DNA of 64,000 nt from Cordia subcordata (GCA_028554755.1 JAPTOF010000006.1:1544501-1608500), one strand, 5' to 3'; positions 21,368 through 34,786 are shown, numbered from the stretch's first letter. Notes: generated by a model from the sequence alone, not told the origin. A program made the numbers and translations.

Positions 21368-24300
21368 ATGAGTTTTGGGGGTTTCATTGGTAATAGGGGT
21401 AGTAGTAGTGGGGAAGCAAGAATGGTGGCTTGTACTGGCTACAGCACCATGCCCACTGCTGCCATGGCTCAGCCACAACTGGTCACTTCTCATGTTGCTC
21501 AGCCTATCTTCAACCCCTCACCTCTCTCTCTTGCCCTTGTATGCTTCAACTCTCCTCTCTCTCTCTCTCTCTCTCTCTCAGTCTATATATATATATATAT
21601 TTATTTATGTATGTATGTATGTTTATATCTGTATATCAATCTAATCATGCATATTTAGAAACAAAAGATATCAGAAAGCTTCCATTTTTGTTGTGGAGGT
21701 GAATGATTCTTTGGTGCATTTATCTTGTTTTGCTTTTGTTTGTGATGTAACATGTGATTCTCATTGATTTTTGTATTTATCATGGTTTTGGGTAGAAACC
21801 TAAAATGGAGGGGCTTGGTGAGATGGGCATGATAGGTGAAAATTTTGAAGCTGGTGCAATGGCAAAGCCTAGGGAGGATGATTTTGAGAGCAGGTCTGGC
21901 AGTGACAATTTGGAAGGTGCATCTGGGGATGATCAGGAGGCTCCTGGGGATAAATCATCTAGAAGAAAGAAATATCATCGGCACACTCCTTACCAGATTC
22001 AAGAACTCGAGGCGTAAGTGCTATTGCTGAAATTTATTTGGTTGTTTATTTAATGAAGATTTATTGCCTGGTATTTTATTGATCAGTAAAATTGTGTATG
22101 CCAATGAGGGTTGTTTCCTATTTGTTCTATAGTGCATTCAAGGCAAATCCTCATCCTGATGAAAAAGCAAGATTGGAACTTGGCAGGAAGCTGGGGTTAG
22201 AAAACAAGCAGGTCAAGTTTTGGTTTCAAAACAGAAGAACTCAAATGAAGGTAATGTGTCTTACTGCTTATCTTTGTTGATTACTCTTATTTTCAATGTG
22301 GAAATGGATAAAGAAACTTGGAATTTTCCACTAATAGACCCAACTGGAACGGCATGAGAATGCAATACTGAAGCACGAAAATGATAAGCTCCGAATTGAG
22401 AATATTGCAATGAAGGAAGCAATGAGGGCTCCTGTTTGCAGCAATTGCGGTGGCCCAGCAATTCTTTGTGATGTGTCTATGGAGGAACACCATCTTAGAA
22501 TCGAGAATGCTCGGCTGAGAGATGAACTAAATAGGATTTCTCTCCTAGCAAACAAATTCTTGGGCAGGTCCGTGTTCTCCTCTACCAGTTCTATGCCCCC
22601 GCTGATGGGCAATTCTGGTCTGGAACTTGCAGTTGGAAGAAATAGTTTTGGTGGTTTAAGCTCCACGGATGCGGCATTGCCAATGGGACTTGATTTTAGC
22701 AATGGAGTTTCAAGTTCTTTGTCTGTGGTTCATTCCAGCAGAGCTCCAATGGGCATGCTTGGGGCTAATGTTGCATTTGATAAATCCATATTTCTAGAGC
22801 TTGCTATGGTCGCGATGGAAGAACTGGTAAAGCTGGCACACATTGATAGTCCTCTTTGGTTTGGAAATGTGGATAGAGGACAAGTACTGAATCTTGAGGA
22901 GTACAGGAGGACATTTCCTCCTTGTATTGGCGTGGGACCAACTGATTTCACAACTGAAGCAACAAAAGCAAGTGGTACTCTTATTATCGACAGTGTTGCA
23001 CTTGTTGAGACGTTGATGGATGTGGTAAGTTACTCGGTTCTTGGTGTGTTTCTTAGTCTACTGGGCTGGGATTTGTTTATTACCCATTCACTTTTTGATA
23101 GATATTGCTGCAGATGTTACATGACGTCCAACTTCTCTCCATGTTCCTTAGCATTATATTGCATAAGTCTTTAAAGTTTATTGTTTAATGGTGATACTGC
23201 TATTACTTGTTTCACCTTTTTGAGGTCATTTCATAAATGCTTACAATATTTGCCTAAAGAGTATAGACAGCATTTTTCATATGATATTCTCTGGTGGCTT
23301 ATGGTTTTGTTTCTACAGAATCGATGGTCTGAGATGTTTTCTTGCATGGTCGGGGGTGCTGCAATGTTAGATGTGATTACCGGTGGCATGGATGGAACCC
23401 AAAATAATGCTTTACAACTGGTATGCTATTCCCTCATTTCTTCTCCCTCTTCCTTCAGATCTTTATTTTTTGTTTATCTATTTTACCGTTGTTGCTCAAA
23501 TGTGGACTTCCTTTGTTGTTGGTCTTCAGATGCATGCTGAATTTCAAGTGCTTTCTCCTCTTGTCCCTTGCCGTCAAGTAAAATTTCTCCGGTTCTGCAA
23601 GCAGCAAGCGGAGGGTGTTTGGGCTGTGGTTGATGTATCTATTGACACCATGCGTGAAGGTGCACACACTCAGGCATATCCAAATTGCAGGAGACTTCCA
23701 TCCGGCTGTATAGTGCAAGATCTCCAAAATGGTTATTCCAAGGTGATCTACTACTACATTGGTTCTCTACTTTATAAATCTATTGAGCTGGAGATCTGGT
23801 GTCAGTGTACATCTCTTCGTGTTTTTGCAACAAGCAAAGTATCTATACAATTGTGAGATGACTCATTGATGGTTACATTGGCATTTGTATTTCCAGCCAT
23901 ATTGATCTTTGCTTCCGAAAGCTTGATTTCCTTTCACGTACGGCCTGCACCTTTCTTTATATGATAAGAGTTTACCCTAAAAATCTGAAACTTCTGGTAT
24001 TATAATATGATATAGATGCTTCTTTGGAATAATATCACCAAATTTCTAAACTATGGTCTGTAGGTGGCTACATTATTATATTATTTTTCCAGTTTTGAGC
24101 TTGGTGCAGTAGGGACATCTTATTGTTATAATGGTTGATATCTTTACTTCTGTTCCTGCACACTGATACTTTAAAACTCTAGTCTTACAGAAAAGGCTTG
24201 GAAATTTCATCATCGGTTCCATAAACTATAGACATGATGTTTCTATTCTCTCTCTCTTCCCTTATCATAATTTAATATATGCCCTAAAGAGACTCCTAAA

Positions 24301-26104
24301 TTGTGTACTTTATAGCTGAAGCTAATCTAATCATTTATATGTATGTTGATATTTTTTCTTCTTTATCTAAATGGAGAAAATTATTTATAACTGAGTCATA
24401 TGAGTGCAAGCTGTTCTGTCATTGGATGGCGTGCTTTGTCTTAATCTGGGTGATGTAACCTATATGTTGACCATGCTCATTTTCCCAATGGAACCTGTGA
24501 TTCGCAAACCCTAAAACATTAAATTTGATAGTATGCAGACAATTATCTACAGTATTTAATTCATGATCAAGTAATTAAAAGACACAATTCTATCTCTACC
24601 CCCTACTCTCTTGTGCTTCACGTTTTCCACACGCGTTCTTTTTCATGGACGCTGGCGTGGTAGTGATTTAGATTATCATTTATTGCTTATTAAAGACAAA
24701 TAAGAAATCTGTAACTATTTTATGCTCAGGATCTTTGTCATGAATATTTATTTGGTTGGCTGAGTATGTACTATGCTTTTGCTAGTTGAGTAACAAAGAT
24801 GTCATTTATACACTCTTATATATTCACTCTTATTTATTCAACACCTATGGATTTCAACGAGTCTGCCTTGGTTAACTGAATAGTCATTTATGCCAGGCTA
24901 ATTCTTGAAGGTATTCTTTCCAATTTCTCGTATTACTGTATGCTCCACAAAACATGTTGATGGATGCTAATATATAAAGTGATTTCAGGTTACCTGGATT
25001 GAACATACTGAATATGATGAGAGTGCAATCCACAATTTGTACCGGTCGCTAATAAGGTCTGGCTTAGGATTTGGTGCACAGAAGTGGATTGCCACTTTGC
25101 AAAGGCAGTGTGAGTGCTTGGCAACAATCATCTCCTCCAATGTCCCCAGTGGAGATCCTGCAGGTGGTTTATTTAGATTTACATCTCAGTTCGTCGTTTA
25201 AATGCTCTCCAAGTTCTAATTCCATTATTTCATGGCAGTTATTACTCCAAGTGGAAAGAGAAGTATTTTAAAGCTGGCGCAACGCATGACAAGTAATTTC
25301 TGTTCCGGCGTGTGTGCGACAATGCACAAGTGGGAAGTTGTCCAAGTTGGAAATGCAGAAGATGCAAGGCTGATGATGCGGCGGAGTATTGGTAACTCTG
25401 GTGAGCCTCCTGGTGTTGTCATGAGCGCGACGACGACTTCTTGGATGCCCGTGTCGCAGCAGTGTTTATTTGACTTCCTGAGGAACGCACAGACAAGGAG
25501 TCAGTGGGATGTCCTATCTCACGATGGTCCCATGCAACAGATGTTTCACATTGCCAAGGGTGAAGATCTTGGCAATAGTATTTCTCTTCTTCGTGCTAGC
25601 GTGAGTGGTCATAATTTTGTTTCCCCTATATTTCATTTACATATTTCACTGTGGAGTTATTCTTTACTATTGTTTAAAGATTTGATTTTGTCTGCTTGCA
25701 TACTGCAGGCTACAGCTTCCAATACAAATCGGAACAGCACACTCATTTTGCAAGACACTTGCTCAGACATAACAGGAGCACTCATCGTGTACTCGGCAGT
25801 TGATGTACCAACAATGAATCTGATGATGAGTGGCGGCGATTCTTCATGTGTAGCATTGCTGCCATCAGGATTTTCTATTGTTCCAGATTGTTTTCAGGAC
25901 TCTACCGGGTCTAACAGCGGTGATGGAGCTTTGACTAAAGAAGGTAGTGTCAGCAACAGCAATGGGTGTTTATTAACTGTTGGGTTCCAGATATTAGTTA
26001 ATAGCTTACCGGCAGGCAAGTTAACGGTGGAGTCTGTTGACACCGTAAACACCCTCATCTCCCGCACACTCCAAGCTATTAGAGCTGCCCTCCAGGCTAG
26101 TTAA
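21368..26104 (+). CDS. HD-ZIP class IV homeodomain transcription factor (ANTHOCYANINLESS2/HDG-like)
   Basis: Nine exons join in phase to 813 residues: 21368-21538, 21796-22013, 22133-22250, 22338-23024, 23319-23420, 23530-23742, 24989-25163, 25239-25600 and 25709-26104, all GT-AG. The N-terminus MSFGGF plus a PSPLSLAL block fits the ANL2/HDG1 branch. Then an acidic segment ([16 protein letters not shown]), homeodomain at about residues 111-170 ([17 protein letters not shown] to [13 protein letters not shown]), zipper-loop-zipper at about 170-240 with the loop CxxC motif CSNC at 203-206, START lipid-binding domain at about 320-545, and the HD-START-associated C-terminal region. Such proteins act in the nucleus, mainly in epidermis, controlling cell fate, cuticle and pigment. 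Several positions normally near-invariant in ANL2 relatives differ (for example [21 protein letters not shown] in exon 5), so this is a diverged paralogue rather than a certain ANL2 orthologue. The first exon carries CT/TA repeats just after its donor. Confidence 0.93.
21553..21601. repeat. (CT)n(TA)n microsatellite in HD-ZIP IV intron 1
   Basis: CT run then TA run beginning about 15 bp after the exon-1 donor, so length changes could influence splicing. Confidence 0.85.
23743..24988 (+). other. HD-ZIP IV intron 6 (1.25 kb)
   Basis: Longest intron of the gene; GT at 23743 and TTTCAG at 24988. AT-rich, with no embedded coding or transposon feature recognised. Confidence 0.7.
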
Positions 26105-26995
26105 TCTGCTGGCTGACTAATCAACTGCACAACATGGGCGGGTCAAAGATTTTGTTTCTGGTACAAGCAAAGTTGTTTGCAGGACAGCCTTACAGAACTT
26201 TCAAGTTGGAGTCGTGAACAGCTTTAAGTTTCGTTTCCTTTGACAGGGATTTGAGTCAAGAACGAACCTTAGTGAATCCTCAATGGGGTGTCATGGACAT
26301 GTCCTTGTTAGGCTTATATCACCAAGGATGTGTTATTCATTTGACATCACAGGGAGGTAGTGGTTCGGGTATTGACTCGGATGACCCTTGGTATAAATTC
26401 ACCTATGCTGTCATTTGTTTTGTTGTTTTTTTGCTTGTTGATAAGTTCTCACATTGATTTATCAACAAGTGAGCTTTCACACAGTTTTTGAACATTTTGG
26501 ATTCTAGATTCTGGTAAAACTTAAACGATATATCCTGGCTGATTTTCTTCTTCGATTACTGTTTTATTTTTTGGTTGGAATTTCCCCTCTGCTTGTGTTT
26601 CTTGAAGATCAATAATGATGCTGCTCTATTGCCGCCTTTTATCCCTTATCCTTGCTAGGGAAAAGTCTTTAAAGCGCGCTAGTTGTTTAAACAATTAGTG
26701 TAAGCCCCCGTAGGCATGCCCGGTGGTAAGAATTGGCGTCAAATACGACTCAGGAACTGTATTCAATTGCTGTTCTTACTTTGTGTTTAGTGTCGTAAAT
26801 TACCTAGTAGCTTCAACTTCTGTTGCAGAATTGCAAGACATGCAAGAAGCAAATCCAAAAATGACCTTCCCTGACTTGCTTCTACAAGGTCAGAAAAATG
26901 TATCCATCACCGTGTTAGCCTCTGAGATGGCGATTAGCATGAGAAAATGGAAGGGGAATAAAATTCAGTTCTGGACTCTAGTTTAGTTTTCAAGA
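26105..26995 (+). other. 3' flank of the HD-ZIP IV gene with an unassigned open frame
   Basis: The first few hundred bases are probably 3' UTR. Further on, an acceptor-like TTGCAG at 26828 precedes a frame with ELQDMQEANPKMTFPDLLL that stops at 26984-26986. It reads like a real terminal exon, but I cannot name the family and see no upstream partner exon. The stretch near 26710-26760 resembles part of 52840-53000. Confidence 0.35.
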
Positions 26996-26999
26996 TTAG

Positions 27000-27325
27000 T
27001 ATGATACCAACAGTTGTATGTCTGACAGGAGTCCGCAATTTAGGAATTACGCGAGCTTAGAGAGAAAATAACTTTGCAATATTGCATTCTTATTGCATTA
27101 GTCTAGGAGAGAGTTAGTATAAGTTTTGAGAGTTTCTTCTCTTTTGCATAAAATTTGTAACCTTTCTCTTTTGCATTAATGAATATATTTTGTTGTTCTG
27201 TAAACTTAGGCATTGTTGAACCACGTAAACTTTGTGTGTCCTTGCATCATTATTTTTCTTGAAATTTTCTTCTCTTATATCTCTATCGCATTCGGGTAAC
27301 TCAAAAATTGTTTATCTGCACAACA
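27000..27325 (+). repeat. 5' LTR of a second copia element
   Basis: The part from 27096 matches 34787-35014 over about 230 bp with moderate divergence (shared CATTAGTCTAGGAGAGAGTT and AAACTTTGTGTGT). It abuts a primer-binding site at 27328. The left border is uncertain; a TGTCTGACAGGAGTCC phrase near 27018 is a plausible start. Confidence 0.75.
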
Positions 27326-27327
27326 AG

Positions 27328-27341
27328 TGGTATCAGAGCCA
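27328..27341 (+). other. retrotransposon primer-binding site (initiator tRNA-Met)
   Basis: TGGTATCAGAGCCA, the standard complement of the initiator Met-tRNA 3' end used by plant LTR elements, two bases after the LTR end. Confidence 0.9.
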
Positions 27342-30204
27342 CGGTTATCGCATCTAAAGAGACATTGGAGATGAAAGTTCAAGTTTAAAATCAACAGAGA
27401 CAACCGTCAAAGGTGCTACATCAAGATCCAATACGCAAGCACCAAGGATGGCAATCTTTAATGCAGAATTTGAAATCGAGAAGCTCGATGAAAAAAACAA
27501 TTTCAACATCTAGCAATGCGAAATCATGGATATATTAGTCCAGCAAGGACTACATATAATTTTGAAAGACAAGCCTGTAGATATGGAAGATGCAAACGGG
27601 GTGAGTTTGAACTGTTTAGCCTGCGGATCAATTCGATTGTCTTGGGTGAAGGAAGTCAAATATTGTGCCATGAAAGAGATCATGGCCAAGATGCTATGGA
27701 AAAAATAAGAAGATAAATACCTAATGAAGAGCATCTAGAATCGATTATACATGAAATGAAAACTTTTTCGTTTTCATTATAAAGAAGGTATACCTATGAT
27801 TGATCATCTAAATGCATTCAATAAATTAGTTACAAATTTATTGAACATAGATGAGGAAATCAAAGATAAAGGTAAAGCAATGATTCTGTTATGTTTCGTA
27901 CCTGATGAATATGATCACTGTAACAACCCTACTCCATGGAAAAGATTTAATCAGTTATAAAGATGTGTCAAACGCATTAATGAACAGAAAAGACAAAGAA
28001 GCATAGAAGGAGAAATCTGAAGCCATGGTGGTAAGGGGCTGATCAAATAACATAAATCAAACAAAGAGAAACAATTCTCGATCTACGTCAAGAAGAGTTT
28101 CAAAAGATGGCTGAAAACTTCCAGTAAATGACGAATGCTCTTATTATCATCAAAAGAGACATTGAAAGAAAGATTATCCTAAAATTAAAAATAAGGACGA
28201 TAATGGAAACGTGGTACAAACTACTGCAGATTCTGAGTTCGCACTTGTTTTTACTCTTGATTACGCTTTCGATGAGTGGATACTTGATTCAGCATGTTCT
28301 TACCATATGTGTCCAAACAAAAGCATTTTTTGTACTTTGGAATTGATTAGTGGTGGAACAGTGTTGATGGGCAACAACTATGCATGTGAAAAGAAAGGAG
28401 TTGACACAGTCAGAATCAAATTACATGATGGCATAATTCGAAGATTGTTAGATGTTTGGTATATACCCGATTAGAAGAAGAACATGGTTTCTTTAGGGGC
28501 ATTAGAGTTCAAGGAATTCAAGATCACTATGGAAGCTGGAGTTTTGAAAATTACAAATGGTGTCCATGTCATTATAAGGGCATTAGACGTAAAAACTTGT
28601 ATTTTTTGTAGGAAAAGACCATAGTTGATGGAGTAGAAACTGTGGCTGAGAATACAAGTGATACAGTTCTTGACACAAGGAGAATTTAGCACATAAGGCT
28701 CGGTCATGTCGGTGAGAAGGCTATGTAAGAGTTGGCAAATCAAAGGCTACTGAAAGGTGTCAAAGCTTGTAAAATTGATTTTTACGAACATTGTGTGTTG
28801 GGAAAACAAACTAGAGTCAGATTTGACACCACAATACATCAAATTGAAGGGATCTTGGACTATGTTCACACATATGTTTGCGGTCTTACCAAGACGGCAT
28901 CTTCAGGCAGTAAGCATTTGTTTGTTACTTTTGTTGATGACTACTCTAGAAGACTTTGGGTATGCGCCATGAAGCATGAGAATCAAATACTTGATATCTT
29001 CTTAGCACGGAAGAAATCGATGTAAAATCAAACTGGAAGAAAAATCAAGTGCTTGAGATATTATAATGGTGATGAATACACATATGATCCTTTCTCGGAA
29101 TTATGTCAATATGAAGGAATCAAAAGACACTTCACTGTGAGAGGAATGCCTGAGCAGAATGGGGTAGCAGGAAGAATGAGCAGAACCTTACTTGAGAAGG
29201 TCATATGCATGTTTAAGCAAGAGTTTTTGGGTAAAAGTAGTATCTTATGCAAGTCCCTTCATAAACCGCTTACCATCAATTGCACTAAGAGGTAAAACTC
29301 CAATTGAGGTATGAACTAGAAAACCTGCTACTGATTATGATTCATTGCGTATATTTGGTTGTCCTACCTTTTATCATGTGATTGAAAGTAAACTTGACCC
29401 GGGAGCAAATGAAGCCATATTTCTTGGTATTAGTAATGGTGTAAAAGGTTATAGGTTGTGGTGTCCAAAACAAAAGAAATTGATATTAAGTAGAAATGTC
29501 ACTTTCGATGAAAACTAAATATTGAAGAGTCCAAACAAGGAGATGTCCGAAGAAATTAGCAAGGACGGGAGAGATGTGTTGTAGGTGGAGGTAAAAGAAC
29601 TGTTTCTAGTTCGCAGTTTGAAGAATTTCCTCTAATAGAAGAAGATGAGCATAAGGATGATGTTGAAGAGGTTACACCACAAATGCCTGAACAACAAGAA
29701 TCTATTACAACAAGTAGACCCAGAAGAGAAATACGTAAACTAGCTAGCTTTGAAGATATGGTGGCATATGCATTACCTACAATTGATGATAATGTTCCAA
29801 CCACCTATAAAGAAGTAGTGAATAGTGCAGCATTTGGAGAATGAAACAAGGCAATGAAAAAGGAGATGCATTCTTTTTATAAGAATCAAACATGGAAGCT
29901 TGTGAAATTGCTTAACAACAAAAAGGCAATAGGTTGCAAGTGGATCTTAGCAAAGAAAGAAGATTTTCAATGCAAAAGTGGTGTTAAATTCAAGGCTAGA
30001 CTGGTTGCAAATGGGTACACACAGAGAAAAGGAAATCTCACCGGTTGTGAAGCATTCATCGCTCCGAATCTTATTAGCCTTGGTTGCATAATTTCAACCA
30101 TTTGAGTTAGATTTGGTCCAATTGGATGCGAAAATAGCTTTCCGACATGGGAATTTAGATGAAGAAATTTATATGTCTCAACCAGATGGTTTCAAAATTG
30201 AGGC
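27342..30204 (+). pseudogene. copia gag-pol remnant, heavily decayed
   Basis: Segments in changing frames preserve the copia order. A gag-like start lies near 27448-27510. The protease motif WILDSACSYHMCPN is near 28278-28320. The integrase zinc region with RLGHVGEKAM is near 28698-28727. The integrase core FVDDYSRRLWV is near 28930-28962, and a PEQNGVAGRM segment near 29150-29180. The RT start with KARLVANGYTQ is near 29995-30025, and RHGNLDEEIYMSQPDGF ends near 30195. Several in-frame stops and frame breaks interrupt it. It ends abruptly near 30204 inside reverse transcriptase, where gypsy-type sequence begins. The rest of RT and RNase H is missing. Confidence 0.85.
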
Positions 30205-32772
30205 CAGATGACCAAGTTTCGCTAGCTTCGATTTCAAGCACCACACCTTGATTTTTAGATCTGAATAGTGGAAAAAGTATCCCAAAATCTCTTCTCAATC
30301 TATTCTTTCTTGAAAATTTTTACATGTTGAGATTTTGGAAATGTTGGTGTTTCAAAAATGTGGTTGATGGATTTTGTAACAATTTTGGTTGGATTTCTTA
30401 CTTGGGGATTGTATATTATGATTACTATGAATTTTGTTGAAAGTTTTATGCAAGAATTAGGCATGTTTATCATGAAAAATACATTTTTAACACCCTGAGT
30501 AGATTTATCTTCAAAAGATTTGGGTGTTAATTTGGCCTATAAATTATTGGGGTTAGATGAAAAAATCCTTAATGCAAACTAGCATAGCTTCCGGACAATT
30601 TTTTAGATGAAAATTGATCTGATTCATGATTGGATTTAATCCACAAGGAGAGGAAGGTGTGTTTATTTGTTTATACAGATCAAAGCTAAAAAAAAAAAAA
30701 ATTGATGAATCTCGTTGAGTACCATGGCTCCACTTAGGATGAATCGTAGCCAGTTCCACCACCTCCCGTACCTCTTTTAAAGGAAGTCCTCTTGCTTTTC
30801 TCTTTTTTTCTTATTTTTGTTTTACCTTTATTTTATTTTATTACTTTCTTTTATTTACACATTAAAGATAATGTGTGCGATAAGTGTGGGAGAGGAATGC
30901 TTCGTTTTAGTCCTTTATTTTGAGTCTTTTTTATGCTTAGATCTGTTTTTAATGTGATATATTGAGTCTCGTGAATAAATGTGTTTTATTTAGTATTGTT
31001 TGAGTCTTCTTGTATCTTCATAAATGGGAAAGGAATAAAAAAATAGAAAAACCAAACAAATGACAAAAAAAATTTTTGTTGTGTTTTGTAAAAATGTCTT
31101 TTTAGAGTTCTTTAATGTCTTCGATTTCATATTTCTTTGAGTTAGAGTCAAACATATAAATTTTAAACAATTCTTTTGTCAAATAATTTTTTCTTTTTAC
31201 TCAACTTTCTTCTTTGTGAATCTGACACTTTTCTTGGAGAAAGTCTAATCCTCATGCTTGGGAAACTTGTTTTGGTTGCAACAGTAAGTTAGTACATGTG
31301 GCAAATCCATCCCATTGTATTTAGTTCCTTGATAGTTAATTTGAACATGCCGTGTTTGAACCTTGTTTGATCTTAACTTGGGCTTAAAAACATGCATGTG
31401 CTTAAATTGGAGGCCAATGCTTAATTTGAGTTTGAGGGGTAGTTTCCTTGATTTATTTTTTATGGTAAAATTGTGAAAAGCGAGTGCTTAGGAAAGTTAT
31501 GTAGGGATTGAGGTTACTTCTGCAAAAGTGTTGAAAGTTAAAGTGTGAAAAAAGATGCATAAATTAAATTAAATGAAATAAGCGCCTTCTTACTCCGCTG
31601 GTCTTTAAAAAAAAAAAAGAAAGGGGACCTTGAGTAAAGCTAAAAGTCACCTAGAATTGTGACCAATTGAGTAACCAGGGGCATTCATCACAAATGTTTG
31701 TCATCGCATAAAAAGGTTAAGTGACATTCTAGACAAATTATGAAAGTTATGTATGCAAAATAACTAAAAGCAGTTGAAGTGATTCAGCCTTCTGGTAGCT
31801 GGGCCTAGGCACAAACTTGCTTTTTGAGGAAAATTGCACATCGAGACAGTACTTTTGATTTTTCTTCTTTGTATTGGTATAATCATACTTGGCTATAACT
31901 TTTGTCTGTGCTTTAACCGGTGCGAAGTTATTTACATAGTGTTTAGGTGCTATCTAGATAACTTATGTGTAGTGGTAATTGCTTTGTCTTGCTAGAAATT
32001 GACTTACCTTTGTTTCCCTTCTCGAATTTTTTTAAGTTGTGATAGAATGACTTTTGAAGGTTTGTGTGCCTATGTTTGCTTTGTGAAGAGATTGGGTTGT
32101 TTTGAAGCTTGATAAAGAATTTTGGTGAAACTCTTTTTGGTGAATGCCAACCGTGGGCCTGTTTTTTTGCTAGAAAATATTTGTTTTTGGAAGAATTCTT
32201 TTGTTAAAAGTTGGATTTTTGAAAGCTTTTTGGTTGAGTCAAGTCTTGTTGATTCAAGTGTTACAAAAGTTTTTTGAGTCTAAATCATTTTTATGGTGAA
32301 AGATTGAATTATTGCTTGACTACTGAAGAAAGAAAGTAGTCTAGTTTGTGTACTTAGAAAGTACTTTAAGAATGTTTGTTTGATGTAGCGTACTTGAACT
32401 CATTGTGGTTGATTGACTTGAATTGAAAATAAGGTTTTGAATGGATTTATTCTTTTGTTGAAAAATGGTATAAGTTGAAGGATTATTGATTGTTGTAATC
32501 CTTAGTTTGGGGGATGAATTTAGAAGTTAAGGTCTTGATTCTGAATGTTCTACATGTACTTTGCAATGTGTGGTTTATGAAATGAGTTACTGATTGTAAA
32601 AAGAAAAGTGCAGAACGTTGGTTCTATGCTAAGGAATGTTGTGGTACTTCTTGAAAAAGGTTTATTGCTTGGTTTTGAAAAACTAGCGTCTAACTTGGCA
32701 AACAACACTTGTCAATATTTTCTTAACTGTTTTCATGCTTGAGAGCAAGCATGGTCTAAATGTGGGGGAATT

Positions 32773-34786
32773 TGATAAGTTCTAAATAAGCCTTTTAAGT
32801 CATAGTCAATTGTGCATAATTCTCGAATTGGATGCTCCTTAATTGGTATTTTTGATGCGTTTTTGCATGTTTATACTTGGAAAAAGACATTTGATGCATC
32901 ATATATGGATTCAAAGGACTTTTAGAAGTGTTTGTAGTTGATAAAATTTATTTTTCCACCTTGGAAGATATCATGCAATTTCTATGCTGGATTGACCAAG
33001 TTTTGACCAAGACTAAAGATATTTTTGCAGCACTTATGGAAAGGACTTGCATTGAAACTTGTCATATTTTGAAAAGGAAAGAGATTAATTCTAGAATATT
33101 TTTATTAAAGATTTTGACCTTTTTATTTTTGTTAGCTTTAAAGAGTTTCCTTATTCGAGCAGAACTCTTATTAAGAACTTATCCTATATATTTTCTTATG
33201 TACGATTCATAGAGAGATCTAGGGGTTGTTTGGAACTATTTTCAAAAACAGTTTTTTTTGTTTTTGAAAACTAAAAAACATAAAAACTTGTTTGGAAGCA
33301 GTTGTTTTCCAAAATTATTTTTGAAAATTGTTCTAAAAAAGTGTTTTTAAAAACAAAAAATAGGAAACACATTTTTGTTGTTTTCATGTGTTTTTGACAT
33401 GTTGTTTTCAAAAAAATAATTTCATTATTTAATTATTTTCCTTCCCCCCAACCTACCCCGACCCTAGCCCACCCCCTCACCCCACCTATCTTGACCCTCG
33501 CCCACCCCACCCCACCCCACCAACCCTTACCCCCACCCATCACCCATCCTTGTTCTTACCCCAACCCATGCCTATTCTAGCCTCTTTTAGAACACACATA
33601 TTATACATATACATATACATGTGTGTGTATACATATGTAGATATATGTTTATTAGAGAAAAAAAATAAATATAAAGCAAAAAAATAAGGGTGTAATGGTC
33701 TTTTTTATGCAAGATAAAAAAATAAATTTATCTTTCATCCAAACAAATTTTTTGTTGTTTTGTTTTTTAAAACAGTTTTTAAAAACTATTCTGGAAAACT
33801 GTTTTACAAAACAAGAACACTTCCAAACAGGTCCCTAGTTTTTTACTCATAGTTTTCAGCAGATGTTTTTTTTCTATCTTTGGGCGTCCAATCCATGGAA
33901 TTTTAAACATCTTCCTAGCTAAGGGTTAATCCAGATTTTAGTTCTTCAATTCCGTGAGATCTAATTATTTTTCTTCTTTCACTATTATTTTGGTATTTAT
34001 GTATTTACTGTTTTAAGAATTAATATTGTCTTGTGATTCTTTAATTAGGGCCCGATTATTCAATTGCATGATGATATATAGCTAGATAGATTAACTGAAT
34101 TAATCTAAGAATAGTGATAACTAGGTCTCCTATGTAAACACATAATTTAATTGAGCAATTGCCATGAGAGAATCGACTTTTAGAATCAGGTCTTTCTAGA
34201 AACTAGTGCTGCCATTAGATAGGCCTTGCGAGCATCTCTAGGGGTTTGACCGTCTAACAGGTAAGGCGATAATGAGAAAAAATTGTAGGGGGTGTAAACT
34301 GTTATCAACACTGTAAGGAAAGTTGAGGTTGTTAGGCCAAGCCATTAACCATAACTGATATATTAAAATAGGTGGAAGTTATTTTTGCATCTAGGATTGG
34401 AATTGTAGACTAAAACTGAGATTAAACTTGAAGCTAGGATTAGTTTCCATTGTTTTTTCGTTTCATATTAATTTTTCAGCATTTGATTAAGTCTAGATTG
34501 AATCCTTAGCTTTAATTTTATTATTATTTACGTTTTTTTTAATTTTTTTGCCCAGTTACGTGCCCACACTCAATGGTCCAGTGTGCTGGACAGTTTTGTT
34601 TATTTTGCTTTTTCATATTAAAAACTCCCTTACTTTGATTATAACTTACTTGATTAATTTACTTGGCATAATTGACATATTCTAATCCCCCAATCCCCCT
34701 GGATTCAACTCTCACTCGCCACGTACTCAAATTAAATTCACAAGGTCAGAAATTGGTATTTTATTTGGTGGTTTCGACGCCTATCA
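32773..34786 (+). repeat. gypsy 3' LTR (about 2.0 kb, including a MITE)
   Basis: Begins TGATAAGTTC right after the polypurine tract and ends CGCCTATCA, with TGATA/TATCA inverted ends. It contains the 614-bp element at 33221-33834; without it the LTR is about 1.4 kb. It is followed directly by CATTAG of the copia LTR. Confidence 0.75.
33221..33834. mobile_element. MITE-like element inside the gypsy LTR, CTA target duplication
   Basis: Inverted ends GGGGTTGTTTGGAA and GGACCTGTTTGGAA, flanked by CTA at 33218-33220 and 33835-33837. The interior has ACAGTTTT/AAAACTGT inverted subrepeats and a long C-rich tract at about 33443-33560. No coding capacity. A three-base duplication suits a PIF/Harbinger-type origin. 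Confidence 0.7.

Larger units (their letters stand above)
30205..34786 (+). mobile_element. 3' remnant of a Ty3/gypsy element (Athila/Tat-like) nested in the copia element
   Basis: Non-coding 3' internal region (30205-32772) plus an intact-looking 3' LTR. Two hallmark purine tracts are seen: AAGTGTGGGAGAGGAA near 30880-30896 after GATAATGTGTGCG, and AATGTGGGGGAATT just before the LTR at 32773. Such GTGTGGGGG tracts between the coding region and 3' LTR are typical of plant Athila/Tat elements. The 5' LTR and coding region are absent. The family name is inferred from these motifs and LTR size, not from protein. Confidence 0.7.

Noticed and set aside
21375..21702. Alternative frames with SLSLSLS and IYIYIY
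   Set aside because: Shadows of HD-ZIP IV exon 1 and its CT/TA intron repeat.
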